The notes: generated by a model from the letters alone, not told the origin. 64,000 nt of DNA from an uncultured Paraglaciecola sp. (GCA_947498355.1 CANMKA010000002.1:186001-250000); one strand, 5' to 3'. Shown: positions 1 through 9,915, counted from the stretch's first letter. Program-made: numbers and translations.

Positions 1-234
1 TACTCTCAATCCAGATAGATTAAAGTTACCGTTTGCGCCAATAGTTATAGTTTTAGTTGCGCCTGTGGGTTCGTGGATAACCGTTACTGTTGTGCCGACC
101 GCAGGGTTGCCCTGCAAGTCTGTAATTTCTCCAGACATTGCCGATGAAGTGACTTGCGCCATCGCTGCCGATGACACACCAACTGATAATGCGACTGCTA
201 GGGCGACGCGACTCAATTTATTACGTTTTAACAT
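1..234 (-). CDS. TonB-dependent receptor, Oar-like, N-terminal part (runs off the window)
   Basis: The reverse strand from the ATG at 234-232 is open to the window edge (78 codons). It encodes a signal peptide (MLKRNKLSRVALAVALSVG, cleavage near AMA-Q), then a short beta-sandwich plug-extension of the carboxypeptidase-regulatory type (GEITDLQGNPAVGTTVTVIH, followed by a GxFxLxGL-type end). That start is typical of Oar-like outer-membrane TonB-dependent receptors of Alteromonadales, which import large substrates such as glycans or peptides. The barrel itself is outside the window, so substrate and full length are unknown. The family call rests only on the signal peptide and first domain. Confidence 0.75.
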   Translation of the reverse strand, partial: MLKRNKLSRVALAVALSVGVSSAAMAQVTSSAMSGEITDLQGNPAVGTTVTVIHEPTGATKTITIGANGNFNLSGLRV

Positions 235-573
235 GTTTAATTCCTACTATCGTATGTTCTTTTTTTGACTATTCGATTAATAATTTGAACAGTTTCAACT
301 ATGTTTATTGTGGTCGCTGCTTCGAACGACTTCTAATTTGGATCGGATTGAGTGTAGCAGATAAATTATGACACTTTTATGACCACTGCAAGCCTGTTGT
401 TGATATTTCATCAAACTGTCGCATTTGATCGTCTAAATCATGTAATTTGCCGACAAATTTTAACAATAAACTTACAAAGTTGACTGAATGGTCTGATCAA
501 AAAATAGGTTTAGAACTGTAATTAAACCTGTAAACTAGGGTATTATATTTGAATGTTTGGGATGTGAAGCAGT
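235..573. other. Intergenic region between divergent TonB receptor and udk
   Basis: This 339-bp gap must hold the promoters of both divergent genes. An imperfect inverted repeat (AGGTTTA...TAAACCT, about 505-529) and a TATTAT hexamer at 541-546, about 27 bp before the udk start, are the only candidate signals. The -35 partner is poor. No RNA gene was recognised. Confidence 0.4.
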
Positions 574-1197
574 ATGTCTAGCCCTCTTGTAATAGCTATT
601 TCTGGTGCCTCAGGTTCGGGTAAATCCTTGTTCACCGAGAACTTATTAAAGGAGTTTTCCGAAAAAGGTAAATCTGTTCAGGTTTTGCGTGAAGATCATT
701 ACTACCGCGCTCAAGACCATCTCGCGATGTCGGAACGTGAAAAAACCAATTATGATCATCCAAAGGCTTTCGAGCACGAACTCTTGGTTGAGCACCTAAC
801 TGCATTGAGAAATTGGCAGTCCATAGATTACCCTCATTACTGTTATAAAACTCACACTCGCTTGGATCAAAAAGAGCTACTTAAGTCCGCTCCCGTGATT
901 ATCATCGAGGGTATTATGCTGTTAGCCAATGAGGCGTTGCAGCGCATGTTTGATATTAAAATTTTTGTCGATACGCCTTTAGATATTTGTTTATTACGCC
1001 GGATGAAGCGTGATATTGCTGAACGAGGCAGGACCTTGATGTCGGTAGCAGATCAATACGAGTCTACCGTCAAGCCTATGTATCATGAGTTTATTGCGCC
1101 AAGTAGATTCACTGCAGATGTGATTGTGACGCAAGGTGGCGAGAATAAAATCGCGTTAGATGTTATTAAATCTCATATTCAACAATCATTACTTTGA
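574..1197 (+). CDS. udk: Uridine kinase
   Basis: A 207-residue P-loop kinase of normal Udk length. It phosphorylates uridine and cytidine to UMP and CMP in the cytoplasmic pyrimidine salvage pathway. The Walker A motif GASGSGKS is at residues 10-17. The acceptor-site region has the EDHYY segment and the downstream DHP segment, and a lid-like RRMKRDIAERGR stretch lies near residue 145. The next gene, 54 bp downstream on the same strand, is a concentrative nucleoside transporter, so the pair forms a nucleoside uptake-and-salvage unit. Confidence 0.9.
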   Translation: MSSPLVIAISGASGSGKSLFTENLLKEFSEKGKSVQVLREDHYYRAQDHLAMSEREKTNYDHPKAFEHELLVEHLTALRNWQSIDYPHYCYKTHTRLDQKELLKSAPVIIIEGIMLLANEALQRMFDIKIFVDTPLDICLLRRMKRDIAERGRTLMSVADQYESTVKPMYHEFIAPSRFTADVIVTQGGENKIALDVIKSHIQQSLL

Positions 1198-1251
1198 ATT
1201 GGGCGACTTTCCTCGTTGAAGTAAGATGATTAACAATAATAAGGAAAAAAT

Positions 1252-2463
1252 ATGGTTAGCTTAGTTGGGGTAGCGCTTATGCTACTCATCGCATTTGCGG
1301 TATCTGTGAACCGACGGGCCATTAATTGGCGGACAGTCGGTGGGGCATTTGCTATTCAGGCCCTGGTAGGGGCTTTGGTATTGTACTTTCCGCCGGGAAT
1401 AAAGCTTTTGCTGGCCCTAACGGGCTATGTTGAAAATATCATCGGGTATAGCCAAGATGGGATTAATTTCATTTTTGGTGATTTAGGTAATAAGTCTCTC
1501 GGCTTTATTTTTGCCTTCAATGTTTTACCCGTCATTATCTTTTTCTCCTCCCTTATTACGGTTTTGTACCACTTAAAAATTATGGACTTGGTTATTCGCT
1601 TTTTGGGTGGCTTTTTGCAAAAAGTGTTAAAAACCAGCCGCCCAGAATCTATGTCTGCTGCGGCTAATATTTTTGTAGGGCAAACCGAAGCGCCCTTAGT
1701 GATCAAACCTTTTATCCCTAACCTAACACGTTCTGAGTTGTTTGCCGTAATGGTGGGAGGATTAGCATCGATTGCGGGTTCGGTTATGGCTGGTTATGCC
1801 GGTATGGGGGTCGATATTAAGTACCTACTAGCGGCAAGTTTTATGGCTGCTCCTGGGGGACTATTAATGGCTAAGATCATTATTCCCGAAACCGAAGAGT
1901 ATAAAAATGAATTAACCGCAGAGGCTAGCCAAGAAAATCAGTACGCAAATGTTTTTGATGCAGCAGCCAGTGGTGCAGCGTCTGGGTTGAAACTAGCTGT
2001 TAATGTCGGAGCGATGCTTTTGGCCTTTATTGGCCTAATCGCACTGTTAAATGGCTTAATTGGTTGGGCGGGGGGCTTATTTGGTAGCGAAAATCTTAGC
2101 TTTCAGATGATATTAGGTTATGTTTTTCAGCCTATTGCTTGGACCCTAGGTATACCTTGGAGTGAAGCAAATCTGGCTGGCAGCTTTATTGGCCAAAAAA
2201 TGGTCGTTAATGAGTTTGTCGCCTACTTGGACTTTTTAGAAAACCAATCAGAACTGTCGCCTCATAGCCAAGCAATCGTCATTTTTTCTTTATGTGGATT
2301 TGCTAACTTTTCATCTATCGCCATTTTAATGGGGGGCTTGGGGGCATTGGCCCCGACTCGCCGTAAAGAAATCGCACAATTAGGATTGAAAACCGTATTG
2401 GCGGCAACCTTGGCTAATTTGATGAGTGCAGCGTTAGCAGGGTTTTATTTAAGCTTAGGATAA
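1252..2463 (+). CDS. Concentrative nucleoside transporter, NupC/CNT family
   Basis: A 403-residue inner-membrane protein with about eight to ten hydrophobic segments. It carries the CNT hallmarks: [14 protein letters not shown] (helical hairpin 1), the [14 protein letters not shown] stretch, and near the C terminus [10 protein letters not shown] followed by [16 protein letters not shown] proteins couple nucleoside uptake to an inward Na+ or H+ gradient. The start is well placed, with AAGGA about 8 bp upstream of the ATG. It follows udk closely and precedes a 2OG-Fe(II) oxygenase by 23 bp, so the three may be co-transcribed. The exact nucleoside preference cannot be read. Confidence 0.92.
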   Translation: MVSLVGVALMLLIAFAVSVNRRAINWRTVGGAFAIQALVGALVLYFPPGIKLLLALTGYVENIIGYSQDGINFIFGDLGNKSLGFIFAFNVLPVIIFFSSLITVLYHLKIMDLVIRFLGGFLQKVLKTSRPESMSAAANIFVGQTEAPLVIKPFIPNLTRSELFAVMVGGLASIAGSVMAGYAGMGVDIKYLLAASFMAAPGGLLMAKIIIPETEEYKNELTAEASQENQYANVFDAAASGAASGLKLAVNVGAMLLAFIGLIALLNGLIGWAGGLFGSENLSFQMILGYVFQPIAWTLGIPWSEANLAGSFIGQKMVVNEFVAYLDFLENQSELSPHSQAIVIFSLCGFANFSSIAILMGGLGALAPTRRKEIAQLGLKTVLAATLANLMSAALAGFYLSLG

Positions 2464-2486
2464 AAAACAGTATTAAGAGGTAGAAT

Positions 2487-3323
2487 ATGAAATTAGAAGC
2501 AGTAGATTACCGAGACCCCAATGCCCCAGCATTATTTGTCGAATCTTTGTATCAAACCGGCTTTGGCGTATTGAGTAATCACCCAATCGAGAAAGAGCGA
2601 GTGAGTCAAATATATGCAAACTGGCAGAACTTTTTTAATAGTGACGAAAAAGACCAGTATGCATATAACCCAGATACCCACGATGGTTTCTTTTCTACTA
2701 AGGTTTCAGAAACTGCCAAAGGTTTTAAAAAGAAAGATATTAAAGAATATTACCACTATTATCCGTGGGGACGCTGCCCTGATGCTTTAAAGCAAGAGAT
2801 CAGTAGTTATTATAACGACGCGAATAAACTGGCTGCAGAACTGTTAGGCTGGATAGAGCAATATTCACCAGCTCATGTGTCTGATAAATACTCACAACTG
2901 TTATCCAGTATGATTGAAGATAGCCAACAAACTTTATTGCGTATTTTACACTATCCACCTATTGATGGCTCAGAAGAGCCAGATGCAATTCGAGCTGCGG
3001 CGCATGAAGACATTAATTTAATTACTATTTTACCTTCGGCCAACGAACCAGGTTTACAAGTCAAAGGAACCGCTGACGAGTGGATAGATATCCCCTGTGA
3101 CTTTGGTAATTTAATTGTGAATATTGGAGATATGTTGCAAGAGGCTTCGGGCGGGTATTTTCCATCGACTACCCATAGAGTGATTAATCCAAAAGGCAGT
3201 GATCAAACTAAGTCTAGGATTTCGTTACCATTGTTTTTACACCCCAATCCAAGTGTCGTCTTATCAGAAAAATATACGGCCAAGTCATATCTTGCTGAAC
3301 GATTGAGAGAACTAGGCGTGTAA
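2487..3323 (+). CDS. 2-oxoglutarate/Fe(II)-dependent dioxygenase, isopenicillin N synthase-like
   Basis: A 278-residue soluble protein with the double-stranded beta-helix iron site: HED in AAHEDINLITIL (His-x-Asp), a distal His in STTHRVINP, and an Arg in SRISLPLFLHPNP that would bind the 2-oxoglutarate carboxylate. The N-terminal GFGVLSNHPI segment is the usual non-haem dioxygenase start. The family hydroxylates or oxidises small molecules; the substrate is not evident. AGAGG precedes the ATG. Position after udk and the nucleoside transporter hints at a nucleoside- or base-related substrate, but this is inference only. Confidence 0.8.
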   Translation: MKLEAVDYRDPNAPALFVESLYQTGFGVLSNHPIEKERVSQIYANWQNFFNSDEKDQYAYNPDTHDGFFSTKVSETAKGFKKKDIKEYYHYYPWGRCPDALKQEISSYYNDANKLAAELLGWIEQYSPAHVSDKYSQLLSSMIEDSQQTLLRILHYPPIDGSEEPDAIRAAAHEDINLITILPSANEPGLQVKGTADEWIDIPCDFGNLIVNIGDMLQEASGGYFPSTTHRVINPKGSDQTKSRISLPLFLHPNPSVVLSEKYTAKSYLAERLRELGV

Positions 3324-3354
3324 ATTTACGACATAAAGCTTGTCCTTGGGTTGA

Positions 3355-4524
3355 CTAAAGTTGACTCAGAAATGCGAGTTTTTTGGCGTAGGTGTCAGCC
3401 ACATGCCTACTGATAGCGACGTTTTTTGCTTGCTGCATAAAACGTTTGCTTTTGTCTATTTGACCTAGTTCGTAATAGGTTTTCGCCACACTAAAGTGGA
3501 CTTCATGAATGCGTCTATCGAGAGATAGGGCGTGTTTGAAATGAACCATAGCTTGTTGCCAGTTTTGTAAATCGAATTGCTCTTCGCCTAAATTTAGAAA
3601 GTAATAGGGATTGGTTTTTCTCGACTGTTCAACATGAGCCAGTATTTTTTGAGCGTCTTGGCTTTTGCCACTTTTTTGGTACAAGCGAGCTAGATTTTCC
3701 CAAGATGTCAGGTTGTTTGAATTTAAGCTAATCGCATGTTGGTAGGCTTGTTCTGCTTGCGCAAAATAGCCTCCATGGCGATAAAGCACGCCCATATTGA
3801 TCCACGCAGCATCAGATTTAGCATTTAAGGTTAAGGCGGCTTTAAAGTAAGCATAAGCGCGGGGGTAGTCTGCTTTGAGTAACGCATCCGCTCCTTTATT
3901 GTTGTAGTAAGTCGCGACAATTTGTCGTTTAGACAATATCTTCTTTTTTACGCGAGTGTGAAAATTTTGTGGGTCAAAATCTATTTGATAAGTACTGCGC
4001 TGAAATTCAAAAGGCCCATCTTGGGTAGTGGATGAAACAATTAAGTTAATGTGCCCATTGAGTAAGGTATAGCCTTGCCGTCTAGTCCAGTACTCTGGGA
4101 TGATGATCTCTTGAAACTGAGCTTCAAAGCCCGCTTCTTTAGCGAGAGCGTAAGCCATGATGGATAAGGACAAGCAATTCGCTGCTTTAGAATGAAAGGT
4201 CTCATTGGCAGGTGTATTTGCATCACCTCGATACAGTAAATTGAGTTCTGCGCGGTCAAATATTGCAACGGCTAGGGCCTCTATTCTTGATGACGAGCGG
4301 TTAACTCCTGAAGTAACCTTTGTTACAAATTGTTTGGCCTGTTCATCTAAAAAGAATATTTGTTGTTCGGTTTCTATGCTGATGTTTGATGCTTTTGGAA
4401 AACCTAGATCGTAAAAAGCAGGAGGCGATGACGCGTTAAAATTGGGTAAAGCTTCACAACTGCATAAACTAAAAAGAAGGATTGCAAAGGCTAACCAAGG
4501 ACGAAAAAAACTGACTTCAGACAT
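3355..4524 (-). CDS. Lipoprotein with transglutaminase-like domain and TPR repeats
   Basis: A 389-residue exported lipoprotein (signal peptide with lipobox LCSC near residue 25). Residues about 85-180 contain a transglutaminase-like core with the Cys in AANCLSLSIMAYALAKEAGF and the His in NGHINL. Residues about 210-385 are tandem TPR helices (for example AWINMGVLYRHGGYFAQAEQ). I chose the ATG at 4524 because AGGTGA lies just upstream; a GTG nine bases earlier is the alternative. Such fusions are probably envelope proteins whose TPRs recruit partners. The substrate is unknown. It is convergent with the preceding dioxygenase gene. Confidence 0.7.
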   Translation of the reverse strand: MSEVSFFRPWLAFAILLFSLCSCEALPNFNASSPPAFYDLGFPKASNISIETEQQIFFLDEQAKQFVTKVTSGVNRSSSRIEALAVAIFDRAELNLLYRGDANTPANETFHSKAANCLSLSIMAYALAKEAGFEAQFQEIIIPEYWTRRQGYTLLNGHINLIVSSTTQDGPFEFQRSTYQIDFDPQNFHTRVKKKILSKRQIVATYYNNKGADALLKADYPRAYAYFKAALTLNAKSDAAWINMGVLYRHGGYFAQAEQAYQHAISLNSNNLTSWENLARLYQKSGKSQDAQKILAHVEQSRKTNPYYFLNLGEEQFDLQNWQQAMVHFKHALSLDRRIHEVHFSVAKTYYELGQIDKSKRFMQQAKNVAISRHVADTYAKKLAFLSQL

Positions 4525-4695
4525 GACTTTCACCTGTCAATGATAGCAACGGCATAAAGCCGTAACTTTTTATCATAGCGAGATATTTGTGCTGATTTAT
4601 GCTGTGCTCGTTAACGACAAATCAGAAGTATCTGTATTAGGTATAGCTGAAAATCGCCTAAATAGGTAAGTTAACAGGGTTTTAAATGGCAGCTT

Positions 4696-5070
4696 TTAAT
4701 GTCCAGTTAGCTTTTTATTTTTCAATTCAAATTCGAATTCTTCTGGGGTTAATACGATTCCATCTTGATCGTGACTAGGAAAAACAGCCACGCAGACTTG
4801 GTCTTGCTCAAGACCGTCGGTCCACTTAGCAAACCAAGTTTTTAGGTCGATTGCCATGGCATTGCATTCTGACCATTCTCCTGTTGCCCATGCTTGAGCG
4901 GTTTCTTGGCTTGGCCATACTGGAGCGCAGTCTTCGTCTTCTGAGTTGAGCATGACGCAACCGTGCTCATCTGTCAGTATCCAAATTTGTTGTTGTTGAT
5001 TGGCTTGCTTGATTAAAAAATTAAGCCTTTGTTCAGGGCTTTGCTGGGCGAAATCAGGAGATTGAGTCAT
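4696..5070 (-). CDS. DUF2750 domain protein
   Basis: A 124-residue acidic cytoplasmic protein beginning MTQSPDFAQQSPEQRL. The middle (IWILTDEHGCVML...VWPSQETAQAW) and the end (VAVFPSHDQDGIVLTPEEFEFEL) match the DUF2750 pattern as I know it; the function of that family is unknown. A longer reading frame extends upstream but would overlap the helicase promoter region, so the internal ATG at 5070 is preferred. It is transcribed divergently from the RecQ-like helicase with only 85 bp between starts. Confidence 0.7.
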   Translation of the reverse strand: MTQSPDFAQQSPEQRLNFLIKQANQQQQIWILTDEHGCVMLNSEDEDCAPVWPSQETAQAWATGEWSECNAMAIDLKTWFAKWTDGLEQDQVCVAVFPSHDQDGIVLTPEEFEFELKNKKLTGH

Positions 5071-5155
5071 GGGTATTCCAATAAAAAGTGAACTGAATGC
5101 TATACTAGCGGCCATTATACCTGCAACTCGGCGTATATGCGCAAAGGAACTGCTA

Positions 5156-7129
5156 ATGACTACCAATCCAAAAGATTATCGCCAACAATTAAAACAGCTT
5201 TTTGGTTTTGACGACTTTAGGCAGGGCCAAGAGCAAGTCGTTAGGCACTTGCTTGAGGGGCACTCAAGTTTAGCTATTTTCCCTACTGGCTCAGGCAAAT
5301 CTTTATGTTATCAGTTTGTGGCGACGCAGCTGCCGAATCTCACTTTGGTGGTTTCTCCTTTACTCGCCTTAATGAAAGACCAATTGGCGTTTTTACACAG
5401 TAAAGGCATTGCCGCAGCGAGTATCGATTCGTCCTTAACGGAACAAGAGCGCCAACAGGTAGTAAAACAGATTAAGCAAGGTCAGTGCAAAATTCTGATG
5501 GTATCTGTCGAGCGTTTTAAAAATGAGCGATTTAGGCAGTTCATTCAATCGATTCCAATTTCTCTGTTAGTGGTCGATGAAGCTCACTGTATTTCTGAAT
5601 GGGGGCACAATTTTCGGCCAGATTATTTAAAGCTGCCAAGTTACCAACAAAGCTTAAATATTCCTCGGACTCTACTATTAACCGCAACTGCGACAGCTAA
5701 AGTAAAGCAAGATATGGCTAAGCGTTTTGCTATTGCACAATCGCATATAGTGCAGACGGGGTTTTATCGTAATAACCTTAATTTAGATGTGCTTCCTGTA
5801 ACGGAAAGCCAAAAACACCAGCAAGTCCTAAGGTTTTTACAAGAGCAATCGGGGGCAGGTATTATTTACGTTACCTTGCAACAAAGCGCCGAGCAGTTAG
5901 CAGAGTTTCTTAAACAGCAAGGAATTAACGCAAGGGCTTATCACGCGGGGTTAGATTCAGACGTACGAGCCGCAACTCAGCACGCTTTTATGCAAAATAG
6001 CCTAGACGTAGTAGTAGCGACCATAGCCTTTGGTATGGGAATTGATAAATCTGATATTCGCTTTGTACTGCATTTTGACCTACCTAAGTCGATTGAAAAT
6101 TATAGCCAAGAAATTGGTCGCGCTGGTCGAGATGGACAATGGGCCAATTGTAGGGTGTTAGCCAATTTAGATGGGTTAATGACGGTAGAAAATTTTGTTT
6201 ACGCCGATACCCCAGACTTAGTTGGCATAGAAGCGGTTATCAATAATATTAAGTCTTATCAAAATAACCAGAATCCATCACTGGCTAGTCAGAGTTTTCA
6301 ATGGGAGACGCAACTTAATACACTATCTGTGTTGAGTAACATTCGTCAGTTGCCTCTAAAAACCTTGTTAGTGCAGCTTGAGTTGATGAAGGTACTAGAA
6401 CCCTCATATAGTTATTTTGCTGAATTTAAGTATCGATTTATCACCCCTGAAGCTGAAATCCTCAATTTATTCAACCAGCAAAGACGAGACTTTCTTAAAG
6501 CGGTTTTTACCCACTCTGACATGAAAAAAGTCTGGGCGAAGGTGAATTTTGACAAAATATCTTCTGTGTATCCATCAGAGCGAAGTAGAGTTATTTCGGC
6601 CCTAGAATACTTGCATGAGCAAAATCATATCCAGTTAGAATCACGTTTGTTAACGGATGTTTGGCAAGTCAATGGCGAAAACTTAAATCGTACCGATTTA
6701 GCCAAACATCTCAGTGAGTATTTCGCGCAAAATGAGCAGAAAGAAATCCTAAGAATTCAGCATTTAATTGAGTTTTTCGAATCACCTAGGTGTTTAAATG
6801 CTAATTTGGCTGAACATTTTGACGACCCTCAAGTGCTTGAATCCTGTGGTCATTGCAGTGTTTGTGCTGGTAAGGTCGCAAAGCTGCATTATTCAGCGGC
6901 TGTTACGCTACCAGAGCCTGATAAAATCCAAATGTGGGTGAATAATTTTCGAAATCACCTTGCAGGCAAGTACACGGGCGAGTTTACTCTAGGTATGTAT
7001 TGCCGATTTTTAACGGGTATGGCTATGCCAGCCTTAAGCCGTTTAAAGTTAAGGCAAGTCGATGGATACGCAGAGTGCGCAATGAACCGTTATGCAGATG
7101 TGCAGCAAGCAGTAAAAAATATTTTGTAG
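5156..7129 (+). CDS. RecQ-family ATP-dependent DNA helicase
   Basis: A 657-residue superfamily 2 helicase. Motif 0 is FRQGQEQVV, Walker A is PTGSGKSLCYQ, motif II is VVDEAHCISEWGHNFRPDY, and motif VI lies in YSQEIGRAGRDG. A short cysteine cluster, ESCGHCSVC near residue 585, resembles the RecQ zinc-binding domain. No HRDC domain follows; the C terminus instead carries a helical region ending in NRYADVQQAV. RecQ helicases unwind 3'-tailed duplexes during repair and fork restart. The ATG at 5156 is preferred over a start at 5069 because AAAGGA lies at good spacing. It may be a second RecQ paralogue rather than housekeeping recQ. Confidence 0.88.
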   Translation: MTTNPKDYRQQLKQLFGFDDFRQGQEQVVRHLLEGHSSLAIFPTGSGKSLCYQFVATQLPNLTLVVSPLLALMKDQLAFLHSKGIAAASIDSSLTEQERQQVVKQIKQGQCKILMVSVERFKNERFRQFIQSIPISLLVVDEAHCISEWGHNFRPDYLKLPSYQQSLNIPRTLLLTATATAKVKQDMAKRFAIAQSHIVQTGFYRNNLNLDVLPVTESQKHQQVLRFLQEQSGAGIIYVTLQQSAEQLAEFLKQQGINARAYHAGLDSDVRAATQHAFMQNSLDVVVATIAFGMGIDKSDIRFVLHFDLPKSIENYSQEIGRAGRDGQWANCRVLANLDGLMTVENFVYADTPDLVGIEAVINNIKSYQNNQNPSLASQSFQWETQLNTLSVLSNIRQLPLKTLLVQLELMKVLEPSYSYFAEFKYRFITPEAEILNLFNQQRRDFLKAVFTHSDMKKVWAKVNFDKISSVYPSERSRVISALEYLHEQNHIQLESRLLTDVWQVNGENLNRTDLAKHLSEYFAQNEQKEILRIQHLIEFFESPRCLNANLAEHFDDPQVLESCGHCSVCAGKVAKLHYSAAVTLPEPDKIQMWVNNFRNHLAGKYTGEFTLGMYCRFLTGMAMPALSRLKLRQVDGYAECAMNRYADVQQAVKNIL

Positions 7130-7268
7130 CTAGCCACCCGCTATGGTGTATTAAATGCGTTTGTTCTAGAGCTGAGATTGGCGCAGAAGGTGCTCTACTA
7201 ACTAAACCCGCCCTTAGAGCAAAATTAGGTTCGAAAACGCTACAAAATAGTTAACCTGAACCCCGGTA

Positions 7269-7868
7269 TTATTTACTGTTCGGTTTACTCATCAGTAACA
7301 AGTGCAAAAATTGTTGATCAAGAAACTCATGTGGCGGTAATTCGTTAGCTTTTCTAAATTTATCTATCGATAGCTTTAGGTCTGCGGTCATTTTTCCATC
7401 CGTCGCACCTGAGTAGAGTGATAACTCGGTTAATCTTTGCTGAACCCTTTGGATAACTTGCACATATACCTTTTGAGTTTGTTTGCCACTTGCTGCGTTC
7501 TCAGCGCCAACAAATTCTTCGATGCGGTTAGGGTACATTTCGCTGAGCATTTGCGTGCTGGCTTGAAAAAAACTCAAAGTGGGATTTTTTTCACAGTGTT
7601 TAAGTAAGTAATTGCCTAGGGTTTCGATATTCTCCCAAGATGCAACATCAAAGTTGTCTTTTAAATGTTGATTATGGGCAGTCATGTAGCCATTTAACCA
7701 GCCAGCAAAAAGTAATTTTTGAGGATCGTCGTTTTTGGTTAGCGAGACAAATTGCGCGCAAGAGGCATTCCCCACGCCTTTAATGGCATATTTGCCATTT
7801 TTATCCAGGGCATTTGCACTAAAACTCAATACAGTTGCTGCAATAATAAGTAGGTGTTGATTCTTCAT
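7269..7868 (-). CDS. Exported protein with C-terminal peptidoglycan-binding-like domain
   Basis: A 199-residue protein with a clear signal peptide (cleavage near ANA-L). The first 100 residues contain a CAQFVSL...WLNGYMTAHNQ segment with conserved-looking cysteines and helices. The last 60 residues (VQQRLTELSLYSGATDGKMTADLKLSI...) read as a PG_binding_1 three-helix domain, so it probably acts at the cell wall. The gene stands alone between convergent recQ-like and a minus-strand surface protein gene; a terminator lies just upstream. No catalytic motif is visible. Confidence 0.6.
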   Translation of the reverse strand: MKNQHLLIIAATVLSFSANALDKNGKYAIKGVGNASCAQFVSLTKNDDPQKLLFAGWLNGYMTAHNQHLKDNFDVASWENIETLGNYLLKHCEKNPTLSFFQASTQMLSEMYPNRIEEFVGAENAASGKQTQKVYVQVIQRVQQRLTELSLYSGATDGKMTADLKLSIDKFRKANELPPHEFLDQQFLHLLLMSKPNSK

Positions 7869-7885
7869 GTATTCGTTCCTTCAAT

Positions 7886-7923
7886 AAAAAAAACCACCTG
7901 AAGCAAATGCATCAGGCGGTTTT
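7886..7923 (-). terminator. Rho-independent terminator of the PEP-CTERM-like gene
   Basis: On the minus strand an ACCGCCTGA/TCAGGTGGT stem (one mismatch) with a 10-nt loop is followed by a run of eight T. It lies 35 bp after the stop of the 7958-9556 gene. Confidence 0.8.
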
Positions 7924-7957
7924 AACTAAATATCAACTTACTGAATTATTTAATCAA

Positions 7958-9556
7958 TTACGCGCGTTTGCGTCTTCTAATGCCCATTATTGCTAGACCA
8001 AGACTCAAAAGCAACATACTCGCAGGGGCCGAAACTCCTGTTGGAGGCGTTGTTGGATCAGGACTATCATCTATGATTAAAGCAGTTTGCGTGAGCAAGT
8101 CTGCCGTGCCAGAGAAGTCTAAGAACACAGGGAAAGCGGTCGCAAATGCTGGGTCTTCTACGTCTAATTCCATATCAAGGCCGACCAAGCTGAAAGTTGA
8201 TACGCCTGCGCCAAACACATAAGTATCTATGCCACCTTCAACGGCATCTTCTGAGGTAAGCGTTGCCACTACTATGCCGTCAACGACTACGTCTATGGTG
8301 CCAAAACCTAAGCCAGCAGAAGGAAGTGTGATTGAGGTAAAGGTCGCCCCACCTGCTAACGCATACTCGAAGCCATCAGCAAAAGGAGGATCGAACCACT
8401 GGCGAGGTTCTGGAGAAACAAACTCGAATACACCTGGTGCCGGAACAAAAGGTAGTAAAGGCGTGTCTTCCGAAGAGCCTGGCTCAATGCCGCCAACGCC
8501 ACCAAATGCAAATAAGAAAGTAGCAGGTTCGCCAGATTCAGGGCCTGCAGCTTCGCCAGTGCTTGCAGCTAAAGCCACAGAAGGGAAATCGCCTCCAAAG
8601 TCACCGCCGTCGTCACCACCAAAGCCACCATCGCCAGATGATTGACCCAAAGAATAAGCGTTTACGCCAAGCGTAGCGATTGCACCTAGGGCTTCTGCTT
8701 CGTTTGCCGCTGAGCCATAAAAAATATTGAAAGTTCTTCTTTCACCGTCGGCTAATTGGCCAAACGCAAAATCAAACACCGAACCGTGATCATTAGGGCC
8801 ATTGTCTTCAAAGTCGACGTTAATGGTGCTATCCGACTCTGGACTTGGTGATTGAAGGGGATCAACATCGCTAAACCCACCATTACTGGCATGGCGAATG
8901 TTGCCTCCTGCGCTCTCTAGGTTGGCTTCTACGCCGCCGTGAGTAACGAACTCATCAAATTCTGTCGGTGGTATGTCCCAATCCATCGCACGGCGATAAA
9001 CCAAGTCATCGATTGCAGAGCCCGTGTTATTTCTAATCGAAACAGACACCTGAAAAACGCCTTCGGCTAAACTTGGGCCAAAAGAGTGGGTCACGCTAAT
9101 GTTGTCATCAGCATCGGTTAACGTAACCAAGGAGGTTGCCGTTGAATCTGTTGAGCCAAAGCTCCCTCCTGTTAGGCCTCCTATTCCGCCATTGTCTATG
9201 CTAGCGAAACCAGAAACTCGTGTGCCAGCGCCTGCGTTTAGTGTGGCGGCTACGCCCCAACCTTCGCACAAGCAACCAGGTGAAGTGGCATCACCTAAAC
9301 CATTTCGGTACAAACCTATGGGAATATTTTCTGGATTTCTGCCAAAGAATGATGTGCCTTCGGCGGGACCAATAAAACCATCGGGTATGGTCAGCCCTTC
9401 ATCGCTTGCTGCAATATTTAGGTGCCCTTCGTTATTAACGCCTAAAAAGGTATCACCATATTTGATTATAGCGCCAGCTAGTGCTGACGAACTCATAAAG
9501 GATAAGCTTATTGTGGCAGCCACTAGGGACTGCTTAATTATGTTGGAATTTTTCAT
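7958..9556 (-). CDS. Large secreted protein with PEP-CTERM-like C-terminal sorting signal
   Basis: A 532-residue secreted protein with a signal peptide (SSSALA-G, about residue 27). The body is rich in Gly, Asp and Pro, poor in Lys, and predicted all-beta. The tail has the tripartite exosortase-type form: VSAPA, a hydrophobic helix (SMLLLSLGLAIMGI), then RRRKRA. The usual VPEP is replaced by VSAP. Such proteins are processed by an exosortase or archaeosortase-like enzyme and put on the cell surface or in exopolymer; no exosortase gene is in this window. The remaining sequence was not recognised. Confidence 0.65.
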   Translation of the reverse strand: MKNSNIIKQSLVAATISLSFMSSSALAGAIIKYGDTFLGVNNEGHLNIAASDEGLTIPDGFIGPAEGTSFFGRNPENIPIGLYRNGLGDATSPGCLCEGWGVAATLNAGAGTRVSGFASIDNGGIGGLTGGSFGSTDSTATSLVTLTDADDNISVTHSFGPSLAEGVFQVSVSIRNNTGSAIDDLVYRRAMDWDIPPTEFDEFVTHGGVEANLESAGGNIRHASNGGFSDVDPLQSPSPESDSTINVDFEDNGPNDHGSVFDFAFGQLADGERRTFNIFYGSAANEAEALGAIATLGVNAYSLGQSSGDGGFGGDDGGDFGGDFPSVALAASTGEAAGPESGEPATFLFAFGGVGGIEPGSSEDTPLLPFVPAPGVFEFVSPEPRQWFDPPFADGFEYALAGGATFTSITLPSAGLGFGTIDVVVDGIVVATLTSEDAVEGGIDTYVFGAGVSTFSLVGLDMELDVEDPAFATAFPVFLDFSGTADLLTQTALIIDDSPDPTTPPTGVSAPASMLLLSLGLAIMGIRRRKRA

Positions 9557-9915
9557 TTAACTGAGTCCATTTGTTAGGATAAAAATTAACCCTTATCAAA
9601 AGATTGAAACTACATTGGGTGGGTTTTGAAATTACTTTCAAATGATGTACAGCATAATCTATGCCTATCTATTAAATTATTGAGTTTTTGGCTTTTTTTT
9701 TACGTGCCTATTATTGACTGTAAATATTATTGACATTGCTGGGTAAGTTATCGGACCGGCTGTAAAGCGCTGAGTGTAAAAGGATTTGTTACCTTACTAG
9801 AACTACTAGTCACCAAATTTAGAGCGAAAACGGGCGAGATTTAAAAAGTTTACTAGACTTAACCTATTACGCTAAGGAGATAACTATTTATGCCAGGTTT
9901 AATGAGGGGAAAAGT
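9557..9915. other. Intergenic region between two divergent surface-protein genes
   Basis: This 359-bp AT-rich gap separates divergent starts. It has a small palindrome ACTAG-aacta-CTAGT at about 9797-9811 and GAGGGG before the plus-strand ATG. I see no RNA gene or confident promoter. Confidence 0.35.

Noticed and set aside
7000..7254. 84-codon plus-strand frame at the end of the helicase gene
   Set aside because: It lies mostly inside the helicase in another frame and shows no protein-like pattern.
8229..9560. Plus-strand frames of 138 and 153 codons rich in Pro/Ser/Lys
   Set aside because: They are antisense shadows of the Gly/Asp-rich PEP-CTERM-like gene.
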